NCBI RefSeq assembly: GCF_964019385.1
Contig: NC_088643.1
Span: forward strand, 11,451,003 to 11,515,002
DNA: 64,000 nucleotides
From: Sycon ciliatum
Taxonomy: Eukaryota; Porifera; Calcarea; Leucosolenida; Sycettidae
Direction: 5' to 3'
Under the pieces are notes generated by a model that ran no database searches, was not told the DNA's origin, and was given only the letters and a program-made list of their open reading frames with translations. The position numbers and the translations under genes are program-made. This document shows positions 1 to 10,868 of this stretch, piece after piece (the first letter of the stretch is position 1; every line of letters begins with the position of its first letter).

Positions 1-177
1 ATCGATCTTTCGCCAGACCCATTGACTTTCAGAAGAGTTTGGGGGGAATTCTGTCAATTAATTTTGACCTGCCAGAGAACAAGCGCGCATCCATGGACAC
101 ACACGTACATGTACATGCAGTCTGATCAGCTGAGTAGATCTACATACTAGCTGTGTACAGTCATGTAGATCTACATA

Positions 178-365
178 CAGTCAACTTCGCTAATAACGAC
201 TGCGGATATAACGACAATTCGCGAATAACGACATAATTTTCATGCCCGGTGCAAAGTCCCATCCAACTGTGACACATATAATGAGACTTCGGGTATAACG
301 ACACTTCGCGAATAAGGACACTTTTCTGATGCCCCGCCGAGTGTCGTTATAAGCAAAGTTGACTG
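178..365. mobile_element. MITE, TA-targeted (Tc1/mariner/pogo type)
   Basis: A 188-bp noncoding element begins CAGTCAACTTCGC and ends with the near-perfect inverted complement (GCAAAGTTGACTG). TA dinucleotides flank it at 176-177 and 366-367, the target duplication used by the Tc1/mariner superfamily. It contains internal ATAACGAC motifs and no ORF. Confidence 0.85.
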
Positions 366-920
366 TAGTAGCTGTGTACAGTCATGTAGATCTAGTACAT
401 GTAGTACATGTAGTACATGTAGTGTAGATCCTGCATGCAGTGATCACGTGCCTGACCGTCCATTTTGCAAACTAAAGAGCATGCGCAAGGGACAGTTCGT
501 GCTGGGGTTCTTTTTTTGGGGGGAATTCTGGAGAATTTTTTCGATGTTTTGGGAGAATGCTTTCGAAGTTCCGCGGAAAATGCCCGAAAGCATAATACCG
601 GGTTCGTGCGAGCATAATCCGCGCACCCCTAGTCAGGGTATTTTCACAAAGACGGAAGGAGAATGTGGGAAAGGTTTTCGGGAGAAAGTTTGGAGGGTGG
701 CCGTGGGATGTGACTGATGCAGTGATGGTGATTCTGGACTACAAAATGGCCTGTGTTGGTTGCAAAATCCGGTTCGCACTTACCACTCCACGCATAATGT
801 CTGCTACATTGTGAGAAAAATGCTATCCCTGCAAGGAACTGGTGGGGGCGGCATTTCACATAATTTTTTCAGTATTTCTGGATTGCCGCTCACGGAAATA
901 GAATCTGAAGTAGAAAAGCC

Positions 921-984
921 GCTCTCTCTCTCTTTCTCTCACACATTCTCTCCCTTCCTCCCTCTCTCTCTCCCTCTCTCTCTC

Positions 985-1028
<44 letters not shown>

Positions 1029-1047
1029 TTTTGCTTTGTGTTTCTCT
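921..1047. repeat. CT microsatellite acting as polypyrimidine tract
   Basis: An almost pure CT tract of about 125 bp ends directly at the AG acceptor (1048-1049) of the following exon. It would serve as a very long polypyrimidine tract. In units 2 and 3 this sequence is absent because their FAXDC2 exon is cut off at its 5' side. Confidence 0.85.
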
Positions 1048-1049
1048 AG

Positions 1050-2095
1050 GGCACTTCACATTCCCTTGTGGTATAAACACATCCACAAGGTCTACCATGA
1101 GTGGATCGCGCCGATCCGAATCTCTGGTCTGTACTGTCAACCGGTCGAGCATTTCCTCTCCAACATATTACCGGTAATGGCTGGTCCCGTCCTGCTCGGC
1201 TCTCACTGTATGCTGCTGCTGCTGTGGGCCTGCATCTCGCTGGCCTCCGTGTCCGTCGCACACTGCGGCTTCCACCTGCCGTTCATGCCGTCCAACGAGT
1301 ACCACGACTACCATCATGCAAAGTTAGTAGTGTAGTGTGTGCATTCTGCATTGATTGGTAGATGTACTAATATCTTGCACATACATGGGAGGCGGTGAAC
1401 GCAAAAATCTGACTTGAACACCCTGCTCCCCCCCCCCCCCCCCCCTCCACTGTACCCCCAAAAGGAAATACTCCCCCCCCCCTCCCCAAAAAAAAACTTC
1501 TAGCTGCATGTATAAAAAACCACGTGCACAGAGAAGAATATTACTCCCTCAGTCCCTGCCCCCCCCCCCCAACAACAGAAAAGAAATACTCCCTGTTTCC
1601 AGCAGTTCACTTGCATACCAGTGTCATGGTTTTTGTCTCTTCTGACCATGAATGTTCCTATAGGTATTGTCTGATTCTGATCCAATGCACTACAATTACC
1701 TCAGTTTGGTGTGTCTGTCATTCGATGATGCCGAGACCTCTGGTCAATTGAGCATGGCAGGTCCCACCAGCACAGTCTCACTGCTGACTCCATGCTAACC
1801 CCATGTACTGCTGACTCCATGCTAGCCCCATGTACTGCTTACTCCATGCTAGCCCCATGTGCCTGCCGGTGACTTTGTGTACCTCGTATATAAACAACTG
1901 ATATTATTTTTTTGTTTATGTTGGCTGCTGCTACGCAGGTTCAACCAGAACTTTGGCATGCTGGGGATCTTTGATTTTCTGTATGGCACGGACAGTCGCT
2001 TCCGTAAATCAAAGTCGTACGAGCGCCACTCCATGCTCCTTGGCACCACCCCAGCCAACGTTTTGATTCCGGATGAACCGAAGAAATGCCAGTAA
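1050..2095 (+). CDS. FAXDC2: FAXDC2-like sterol desaturase/hydroxylase, copy 1, last two exons
   Basis: Two exons, 1050-1322 and 1939-2095, join across a gttagt donor and a cag acceptor that split a Lys codon (AA|G), giving HHAK-FNQNFG as expected for the family. FAXDC2 proteins are membrane di-iron enzymes of the fatty acid hydroxylase superfamily, thought to act on sterols or lipids in the ER. Visible are a membrane stretch (about GPVLLGSH to SVAHCG), the third histidine box EYHDYHH, and the C-terminus ending IPDEPKKCQ. The second box, usually HKxHHEW, reads HKVYHEW, and the usual CHPxEH reads CQPVEH, so two conserved histidines are missing. The N-terminal part is not in the window. It is either the tail of a full gene or already a relic. 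Confidence 0.8.
1780..1862. repeat. 27-bp minisatellite, about 3 copies
   Basis: Repeats of the unit TACTGCTGACTCCATGCTAG plus CCCCATG lie in the last FAXDC2-like intron. Unit 2 has one copy at the same place (about 22,780) and unit 3 about 32 (42,205-43,072). Confidence 0.9.
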
Positions 2096-2143
2096 AAAGG
2101 TCAAGTCGGCAGTGCATGTGCGTGTGTGCACCCTCACTGCTGT

Positions 2144-2297
2144 TGCTAGTCTCCTCACAGTCCACCCTTGACCGTCCCATTCTCCAGTTTCAATGCTAGT
2201 CTCCTCACAGTCCACCCTTGACCGTCCCATTCTCCAGTTTCAATGCTAGTCTCCTCACAGTCCACCCTTGACCGTCCCATTCTCCAGTTTCAATGCT
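2144..2297. repeat. 50-bp minisatellite, 3 copies, after FAXDC2 stop
   Basis: Three near-identical 50-bp units (GCTAGTCTCCTCACAGTCC...) start about 50 bp after the FAXDC2-like stop codon, probably in the 3' UTR. Units 2 and 3 carry 6 copies each. Confidence 0.9.
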
Positions 2298-3890
2298 AGT
2301 ATCATCACTACTCTACATGTATATGTATTTTAGCATATCCACCATCAATGCTGGTCACATGACAAATTACACTTACCTACCCTCACTACTTCAAGTATGC
2401 CGCTGATATTATTATTTTTATTCACACAGCTATGGTTTTTTTTGTGCCAAATTCACTAGTGCCCAGCTCGGCCCAATCTGTGTTCTATAATGGGTGGTTA
2501 ACGACATCGCACTGTTCAATCCACCAGACTTATCAGTGTCGACTCTCATAGCTAATGTGCATTTTTCCGAGCCATCACCAAGAAGTTCTTTTTCTTTCTC
2601 AGCTAGGCCCGTTCACAGTTTGTTTTTATTTCAAGTTCCGTCCGTTCCCTCATCCTGGAAGCATGGAGAGGGACTTTATTGTGAATATTTTTAAGTTTAT
2701 TACAAGCAAAATATTGGCTATGACATCAGTACTACTTACCGGCTGTACTGCTATGGCATCACTACTACTTACCGGCTGTACTGGTATGACATCACTAGTA
2801 GTTAACGGCTGTACTGCTATGACATCACTACTACTTGCTCCCAGGTCACTCTAATGTTTTCTGTACCCGATTACCGGTACTTAATTACGTCACTATTCAA
2901 GATGCTTTATACTTGAAGTACTGCATGAATGCTGACTTCATACAAAGTGTTAGGATATGAAACCAGAAATCATATGCAGTCAACACGTGCCTGTACTGTC
3001 CCAGACCGGCACTGCAATTTGCTGTTGCCACCCCCCCCCCCCCCCCCCCTTGATCCAAACTCAGGATCTGCTCATCCGAATCCAGAGCCTCAGAGGACTC
3101 AGGTACCCCCACCCCAGCGGGCGTTACCATACTCTTGTGCCTGCCCATGAGCACGGCCAGTAGTGATCTCTGGGTGCAGTATTGCCACAGGATCATGGTC
3201 CGTGACGTTTGCCACCTCCATTTAACTACACTTCAATGTACTGTCATGGACTTTGAAATCCGTTGAGAACTCAAGCGGCCACTGGGCACTGGCCTTGCAG
3301 CCGTGAGCACTGCTGCTCCATTTTTACAGTGTGGACGTTAACTATAGTGTGTGTACATGGACAGTGCGTGTACGTGCAAACAGAAGTACGGGCGCCGGGC
3401 CCGGTCATCCCATCTGATTTCAATGTTCACAACAGTACATTGTAGATCTTAACCATGATGAATTTGATCATTACAACACTGCAGACTGCAGTGCATATTA
3501 CTGATGCCGGTAACCTAATTACACTTAGTGACTGCATGCTTGTGTTGCTTGTGTTGCTTGTGGCACACGACAGTCACAAGCAACACGAGGAGTAATTATG
3601 GTTGGTAGTTAACATTACGAAGGTAAACAAGAGAATGGCCCGAGCATGCCCAGAGCAACCAGGTAAGGGCCAGCAGCCATGATGAGAGAATACCGTAGAC
3701 ATGCGGGAATGGAGATAATGTCGTACGAAGAAGCAGCGAGAGAGAAGCATGCAACGACGGCATGTAAATGCAGTCTATAACAGTAACATAATGCAAAATA
3801 GTGGCAGAGGTAGGATCCCGGTCATGAGCTTGGGATGAATGGGCACTCTCTAGTTTGGCATGCTGTCCCGCTGAGTATGTATATACACAC

Positions 3891-3940
<50 letters not shown>

Positions 3941-4874
3941 CGCAGCCCCCCCCCCCCCACACACACACACGTGCATGCACATCCATGCGCACCCCCCCCC
4001 CCCCCCACACACACACATATACACAAACACACGCACACAACCATGTGTGCACGTGCGCACGCACGTACACACAAACACATTGAACCTGGGACACATTGCC
4101 ATGTTCAGGTAGGTTAGGTCCTGTGGTCTACTGAAAAGCCGGCCACAATTGGAAACGTGGAAGGAGCTGCAGTGTGTGTGTGCTAGGGTCGAAATATGGC
4201 TACATTCACGATGCTTCATGACTTGGCATGGTAGCAGACAACGGGCATTTCTTGCTTGCCAAACGAATGCTAGCATTGCTGCTAGATTTCAATACTGGAG
4301 TAAAATATGATGTGTATCTCAAGGATAGTAGCATGAACTTGTATGTACAGGGTATGGCTGACACTGCTATGGCAATATACATTGCAGTATAAACATTTGT
4401 AGAGTAGAGTTTTCCAGGTTTAATTGACATAGCGGTAACTATTCTGTACAGTGACTAGTGTAAAAACAGTAGGTGAGAGTAGACATGAACACATTCAGTA
4501 AAACTGATACCACAGTAGACTGGACTAGACAGTACATGTAGTTCAGTTGATCATTATATCTACATAGTAACACAACACTGTGTGTGTCATAGACAATCTG
4601 TATACATCATGTCTATACAAGTGATGTCACAGTGTTGTGATCAATGACAGGTAGTGTGCTGTTGGAGTATCTCTTACTGCAGTAGCTGCTTGAAATGATC
4701 CCTGTCCAGTGCTGGTCAAGTTCACCAATCTCAACTGCTAAACACTATCCAGTAGAGATCCTCAGAAGCTCACCTCGCCCTGGAGAATGTACAACAGAGA
4801 GGGTGCATACACACGTACACATGCATGCATGCAGACATGCACACACACACACACACGCGCACACACACGCACGC

Positions 4875-4905
<31 letters not shown>

Positions 4906-4919
4906 TTGACAACTCTCAA
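2298..4919. other. Noncoding block shared by all three units
   Basis: No supported gene. It includes a roughly 33-bp minisatellite (about 2710-2845, unit CTATGACATCACTACTACTT...), a poly-C tract near 3030, a CA-rich stretch (3890-4075) and a strongly conserved block (about 4090-4800) that recurs at 26,800-27,490 and 46,330-47,040. A 74-codon minus-strand frame (4206-4430) is open in all three copies. The DNA between copies is so similar that this alone is not evidence for coding. Confidence 0.6.
3893..4075. repeat. CA microsatellite with poly-C interruptions
   Basis: Long CA tracts broken by two poly-C runs. Equivalent but differently sized tracts occur at about 26,590-26,790 and 46,190-46,330. 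Confidence 0.9.
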
Positions 4920-5164
4920 AACATGTCGAGTCCTTTCAGAGAGGCAATACTATTAATAGGACATTTCAGTTCTTACAACAAACTGAATGGTAGGTGGCAA
5001 TGAGTACAAGCAATGTGGCTCTTCCGACTTAACGTCCCACAACAAACACACGCACACCTGACCGAACGCATGCACTAACACATGCCGAAAATGGTTATGT
5101 CAGTCTCCCCGTGAGAGGAGAGAGAAATTCAAAAGGAATCCTGGAAGTATGACTCAATTGGCCT

Positions 5165-5760
5165 CTTGGCCTTGTTGGTCGTTCGTTCACCCCCACTGGG
5201 CAGTATGCTTTATCCCTTGGCAGGTAGGTTATCAGCCTCGGTGGCTGTTTGCTGGCTCAATAGGCAGTACGACTCAGCCCTCGGTAGGTGGTATATGATC
5301 ATCAGTGACCCACGGTGGGCAGTATGCTCTAGCCCTCGTTGGGCAGTATGCTCTAGCCCACGGTGGACAGTATGCTCTAGCCCTCGTTGGGCACTACGCT
5401 TTATCCCTTGCCAGAAGTTTGTTTTAACCCTGGGCTGGGGGGGGGGGGAGGTCGGCAGGTGATTGACCTCAACGGCCGTTCGTGCACCTCGTAGGGGCTG
5501 TGTGCTTCTTCGTGCGCCCTTGGTTGGGCTGTAGGCTTCAGCCTTCGGTAGGCAGGTCTCTGGCCTGGGCGGCCATTCGTGCACCCTCGGTTGGGCTGTT
5601 TGCGTTAGCCTTCGGTAGGCAGGTTGCTGGTCTCAGCAGCCATTCGTGCGCCCTCGGTTGGGCTGTATGCTTTTAAAACACTTGATGGGGAAGTTGTTAG
5701 CTTCGGCAGCCATTCATGCACCCTCGGCGAGCAGGTTGCTGGCTGCGTCGGCCAATAGAT
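5165..5760. repeat. Cluster of GC-rich imperfect repeats
   Basis: Many degenerate copies of motifs such as CGGTGGGCAGTATGCT and CCATTCGTGCACCCTCGG alternate here. The same motifs reappear at 8155-8310, so the two clusters bracket the THAP-like ORF like the subterminal repeats of a larger transposon. Confidence 0.65.
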
Positions 5761-5929
5761 GACTTGCACAAAGATTGTCTGGGTTCGAGACGGGGCAAGT
5801 AGACCTTCTGACTCTGACTTCCCCACCTTTTGAGTTCGTGACTTTCGAAGTTTCGCTTTTTGCCTGACGAACGCTGAGCTAGTTTTTTTGGCTAGAGAGT
5901 AGAGTTGTTTTGATTCGGCTTGTATCGTC

Positions 5930-6235
5930 ATGCCGAAGCGCTGCTGCGCACCTGAATGCACTAGCAGACGAGAGATGGAACTGAGGCTCCCATTCCATAC
6001 GTTCCTTTCCAAGCCGGGAGGCAGAAAAATGAGGGAATATTATTTTAGTATCATTGGTGTAGGCTGCAACAAGCACGTCGTGGTCCTGAAGTGTGACTAC
6101 TTTCCCGCACTGGAAGCGAAGTCAAGCACAACGAAAGTTTGTGGACGTCTGACAAAGAACTCGATTCCCTTTGATTCGGCTGCACTAGCTCCAGAGCGAC
6201 CTTCTCCTGAGGACAGACTGCGGAGAGGCCATTAA
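5930..6235 (+). CDS. THAP-like zinc-finger fragment
   Basis: The 101-residue frame starts MPKRCCAPECTSRRE and continues with LPFHTF. This matches the start of THAP domains: first two zinc cysteines close together, then a Phe-His-x-Phe block. THAP domains bind DNA and occur in P-element-type and other transposases as well as host regulators. The second half, where the distal Cys/His ligands should be, is poorly conserved (CNKHVVVLKCDYF). No transposase core follows in frame. It is most likely a transposon relic; a domesticated small protein is less likely. Confidence 0.45.
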   Translation: MPKRCCAPECTSRREMELRLPFHTFLSKPGGRKMREYYFSIIGVGCNKHVVVLKCDYFPALEAKSSTTKVCGRLTKNSIPFDSAALAPERPSPEDRLRRGH

Positions 6236-8154
6236 CCTGCCGAGTCACGAGTGGAAGGCTTCAAGCCCAAACCACGAAAATGAAGGGTGGAAGAACTGAG
6301 TGTGAGAGCCAGATGGCCTTTAGTAGTACTTCAAGTAGTATCTGAGTTGAAGGAGAGAACAAGTGTGCTGGAGAAACGCTGCGAAGTCCTCAGGCCTGAT
6401 GTGTACTAGCTACTGTTGAAGTCTCACTTGTTCCAATATGAACACTTCATCAGCCCTGACTCTGAGCAGCTGTGTCTAGACTTGGACTTAGGCCAGAGAC
6501 ATAGCATTGTAAACCTTACTGAAGCCATATGTATCCAATGCCTGGCTCTAGTGAGAAAGCAGTTAGGCGCAGGCTCGCAAACTATGATTGAATCAGGGAG
6601 TGGTGGAAAGTCACATTATACCTCTCCATGATTAGCTGGTAATGACATTGATGCGGCTCCGGCTGGGTCTCATGGGAAAGTAACTTGCATACCTGTTTAG
6701 TTGCAACGAGGCAACGGCACCCCATGTGCTGAAGACATGATTGAACTACATTTTATCTCCTCCTGGGAGAATGCGGAACAAATAATGCCAGAGTGTGTCT
6801 GATACACATCACAGTCTGCTGAGTATGTTCATTATTGTGGACGTAACAGAACTGCGCTGTGAGGTACCTTCTGCGTTGGACCTACAGTTGAGCCACTACT
6901 CTTCTTACAAATTCCGGTGAAAGGATTTGTTGGAGCATCATCAAACAGTGTGTTCGCCTTCATCATACATTGGCTCCGTTGCCTACAGTAATTCACATTT
7001 TGACGGGGCGTGCTGGGACGATACGGAAGGAGCGGCGGGAACCATTGGAGTGCTCATGATGCTGGTTAGCGGAGGCGGATGTGAGTGTCAGGAACGGGAA
7101 CGCAACCGCACTACTGTACATATCAGGAAGCGATGAAAGAGTTTAATCTGTTCAGCCCTCCATGCCGTGTACAGGGACACAAACGTAAAAATGGCTACAT
7201 TTCGAATGTGAACTGGCGATGGCATTGTGTGGCGACGAACACAACTGCATCTGTTCAAATTTCAGCATTTCGAACATTATGCTTACATGATAAATCACTG
7301 AATGGCTCACATGACGGAGTTGGACATTACCAGGCTAGGATTATCATTTGCTGTATTTATGGATAGTCCTTGAGTTTTCAGATGAAGTGCTTCATCTTTT
7401 ACCTGTCGTTCCTTTAGTATGGCACAATGTCCATGGCTGCTTTCTTGTCTTCATAACAGACTGGTATAATCAGCATGATTCTGCTTTTTTTTAGAAGAAA
7501 TAAAACTTTCCTTTCGGAAAGGAAGCCCAGAAACGTCAACCCCCATCGACTGTGCTTTATGACTCTCGTACATCGACGTTAACCGTCGCAATAACTGCTG
7601 CATGTATATTGTGCTGTGCGAACCGTACACGATTTTACAGCTCACCCACGCCTTCCCAACAGGCTCCTATATCCTGTACAGTTACCGTTACATTGAATAT
7701 GAACTAGGCTAGCACAGTTATCCTTCGTTCTTTTGATGGCGGCGGGTAGCATGGAACTTGACGTGTTCTTGGGATCCTCGTGCAACACTTGCTGTTCTCA
7801 GATGCCATATTATTGGGTGCATCGAGGTTGCTTCTATGCTCACTGTTGTTTAGTAAGACAATTTTTTTATAAATATTTCACCGACGAATAAGGCAAGAGT
7901 ATTTTGGGTTGGTTTGGACGCCTGGCTTCTCTTCACATAATACACAGTGAGTCATGTACTTCCACTAACCCTACAAGTGCACATGACTCATGAGCTGCTG
8001 AAGACAGCGACGGTACGAGCCCTGATCATGTACATGTACCTGTACATGCCGTGCACCGTTCATTCACGCTGACAAAAAAAGTACACTACACTACAGACGG
8101 TGTAGGGTGCCCGCAGTGTAGCCTGGGTGCACTTGCCCCGTCTCACTCGCGGCT

Positions 8155-8310
8155 CGGATCTTTGTGCAAGTCATCTATTGGCGGGCAGTATGCTAGCGGC
8201 CCACGGTGGGCAGGATCATTTAGCCCTCAGTGGGCTGGCTGTTGGCCTCGGTGGCCGCTCATGTCATTGGCCCACGGTGGGCCATTTGTGCGCCTGCCCC
8301 CGGTGGGCAG
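8155..8310. repeat. Second cluster of GC-rich imperfect repeats
   Basis: It contains repeated CCCACGGTGGGC and GGGCAGTATG motifs related to those at 5165-5760. Confidence 0.6.
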
Positions 8311-8486
8311 TGTGAGTTGCTGAGGATCAGTTGTGATGATTAGGCACAGCTATTGTCTCTTGCTTCTTTGGAACCGGTCACTCAGGACATATCATAGCCG
8401 CGGCTAATGGGGTTCCTCGGCATTCGTGCCAGTAGTTGTGAGACGTATCCCCTCACCCCCAATGCCAGGCGCTGCATCTGCCACTA

Positions 8487-8556
8487 GGGTTTCCTGGGTG
8501 TTACCGCCCGCCGTGAGTTCCCTTTGGTAACGGACACGATAATTTACTTGGTCCGC
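8487..8556. repeat. Dispersed repeat with two short hairpins, copy a
   Basis: A roughly 65-bp sequence (CTAGGGTTTCCTGGGTGTTA ... CGGACACGATAA) also found at 18,763-18,825 and 36,384-36,444. It contains a GTTCCC/GGAAC stem-loop and a GCCGCTA/TAGCGGC stem in the other copies. Function unknown. Confidence 0.6.
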
Positions 8557-8689
8557 CAAGTTAAAATTGGCGCTTATCTTCTCACTTGTTTTTTTTGTGT
8601 TCTACCTGTGCCACACGGCATGAAACCACCGATTCACCATCCGAACATAACCATCGACCATTGCATCCGACGACATGGCAGCACAAACC

Positions 8690-9440
8690 ATCACAGAAGT
8701 TGCGATCGGCTCGTTTGAGTCTTTTTGACGGAGCTGCCGCCGACGAACACTTCCGTCAGCGCAAGAAAACACTGCAACCTCCGCTCGAGTCCGTAAAATA
8801 GGTCAGGATGTTCGCATTTCAGAGCGATGGAGAATACAGTTTCTGTCTACTTCCAGCTGTCTGATGGCAAGGATTGTTTACCCCGGGGAGGTATAGAAAA
8901 GCTGAAAAAGCGCTTCGCGAGCATGAATTTCAGTGCTTGCACAGTACAGCGCCTAGCGAGGGGCTATCACCAGCAAATCGCTGACGAAGAAACTGCAGCT
9001 CATGTCGATATCTCCAGTAAGTGAGACCAATCCGGCAGACACACTTTGAAGCTCACAGAGCACAGGGCAAAGGAGCTAATCAAAGAAAACACCAAGTCCT
9101 GAGAGAAACACTCGTGCAAAGGACTTTCAGGAAACTAGCCGAAAAGCCTGGTGCACCCCGTTGAAGGTGCAGTACGCATAGGTGCTACATCAAGCGGAAG
9201 CTATCACTGCGCTGCATGTAGATCTACAAGCACCAGCGGCTCGCGTGGGTACGGGTGCCGATCAGCAAGTACGACAAGCGCAAGAGGCGATTTGAAAAAA
9301 GGACACTGATATGGCGTTGCCTTTTTGTCTCAAAACAAAGACGCATTATTGCGACGAACGGGGATAACACTTACAGTCAACATGCGGGAAGTCTAACTCA
9401 GCTTCTGATGGGCAAGGTGACAGGCACGCACTGCCTTTGA
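8690..9440 (+). pseudogene. Mariner-like transposase, N-terminal remnant
   Basis: The frame at 8827-9024 contains LPRGGIEKLKKRF and TVQRLAR, which resemble the N-terminal helix-turn-helix of mariner-like transposases (RGAI..LA.RF followed by TV.RIW). A neighbouring frame reads KLTEHRAKELIKENTK, and a third, near 9255, is rich in Lys/Arg. The coding sequence is interrupted several times. It resembles the N-terminal half of the elements found in the receptor introns, and no catalytic core is visible. Confidence 0.5.
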
Positions 9441-9444
9441 GCGT

Positions 9445-9826
9445 AATTCTAGACGAGGAGAAGTTGAACAAGCTATGAAACGACCTGTGCAGCAGCTGTC
9501 CGGATCGTACGTTTTGAGCTCTTCCTCCAGCGACGATAGTGGCGAGGAGGATGTGTAACTTGCTTGAATTTTCCACTGAGTTGCTTGCTGACATGTAAAT
9601 AATCATGTATATAGTGCTTCGTGATCGTGGCTTGCTTCAAATATTCGTATTTCTTTCCTGAGACAAGTGTGAAGATAAGCGCCAAATTTAACTGGGCGGG
9701 CCAAGTACTTTCTTTTTCATCACATACTATTATAGAGATTACTGAAAGCATTGAGCATATTCTTTTAACATCCTTTTTTCTAAAAGAAGTCAGGCAACCC
9801 CAAACCAAATGTGTCAATTGCTTGTG
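9445..9826. other. Noncoding, with an acidic-tail frame
   Basis: A short plus-strand frame ends SSSSSDDSGEEDV at about 9558, an acidic C-terminus common in transposon proteins. Nothing else supports a gene. Confidence 0.3.
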
Positions 9827-9876
9827 AGTGTGTGTGTGTGTGTATGTGTGTATGTGTGTGTGTGTGTGTGTGTATG

Positions 9877-9923
<47 letters not shown>

Positions 9924-10037
9924 CATGGGAGCGTTGGCAATTATGTTTGAGAAAGAGAGAGAGAGAGATAGAGAGACAGAGGGAGAGAGAGACAGGGAGA
10001 GAGAAACAGAGGGAGAGAGAGACAGAGAGAGAGACGG

Positions 10038-10116
<79 letters not shown>

Positions 10117-10220
10117 AGAGAGAGAGGGAGAGAGAGAGAGAGAGAGAGAGGGACAGAGAGTTAGAAAGAGGGAGACAGAGACAGAGACAAACACAGAGAG
10201 ATAAAGAGACAGAGACAGAG
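9827..10220. repeat. GT then GA compound microsatellite
   Basis: About 95 bp of GT repeats is followed by about 260 bp of GA-rich repeats. The long ORFs here on both strands are repeat artefacts. Confidence 0.95.
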
Positions 10221-10312
10221 ACTGTTGGAACATACCATTTATTTAACATTTCCAAAATCAAAGACCTAGTACAAGTACCACACTGTAAGTCCACTCCTGT
10301 CACAGACACAGC

Positions 10313-10823
10313 AGTTGTTCTGTTGTACTGTTAAATTACTGACATACGAGTACAGTACACAGCAGTGGTTCTGTTGTACTGTTAAATTACTGACATACGA
10401 GTACAGCACACAGCGGTGGTTCTGTTGTACTGTTAAATTACTGACATACGAGTACAGCACACAGCAGTGGTTCTGTTGTACTGTTAAATTACTGACATAC
10501 GAGTACAGCACACAGCAGTGGTTCTGTTGTACTGTTAAATTACTGACATACGAGTACAGCACACAGCAGTGGTTCTGTTGTACTGGTAAATTACTGACAT
10601 ACGAGTACAGCACACAGCGGTGGTTCTGTTGTACTGTTAAATTACTGGCATACGAGTACAGCACACAGCAGTGGTTCTGTTGTACTGGTAAATTACTGAC
10701 ATACGAGTACAGCACACAGCAGTGGTTCTGTTGCACTGGTAAATTACTGACATACGAGTACAGCACACAGCGGTGGTTCTGTTGTACTGGTAAATTACTG
10801 ACATACGAGTACAGCACACGGCA
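10313..10823. repeat. 51-bp minisatellite, about 10 copies
   Basis: About ten copies of a 51-bp unit containing GGTTCTGTTGTACTGTTAAA, with single-base variants. The period is a multiple of three, so frames stay open on both strands without implying a protein. It lies just downstream of the receptor copy 1 stop codon and only in unit 1. Confidence 0.92.
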
Positions 10824-10868
10824 CACGGCACACGTGCACACACTCTTGTATGATGCCATCACTCTAAC

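Larger units (their letters stand above)
1..1049. other. Left flank or intron, noncoding
   Basis: No convincing exon was found here. It holds one MITE (listed separately). A 25-bp direct repeat (149-173 and 370-394) flanks that MITE on both sides. A CT-rich tract leads into the first FAXDC2-like exon. The upstream FAXDC2 exons, if they exist, lie left of the window or were lost. Confidence 0.5.
4920..10312. other. Unit-1-specific region (about 5.4 kb)
   Basis: This stretch has no counterpart in units 2 and 3, whose equivalent region leads much sooner to the MYND exon. It holds GC-rich imperfect repeats, a THAP-like ORF, the N-terminal half of a mariner-like transposase and a large GT/GA microsatellite, all listed separately. 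The rest (about 6240-8100) has no recognisable gene. It is best read as one or more decayed DNA transposons inserted into unit 1. Confidence 0.6.

Noticed and set aside
4206-4430. 74-codon minus-strand frame conserved in all three units (also 26,819-27,145 and 46,472-46,693)
   Set aside because: The surrounding DNA is equally conserved because the units are recent duplicates; no domain and no coding-type substitution bias is evident.
5165-5760. CRISPR-like array
   Set aside because: The units are degenerate and irregularly spaced, and the genome is eukaryotic.
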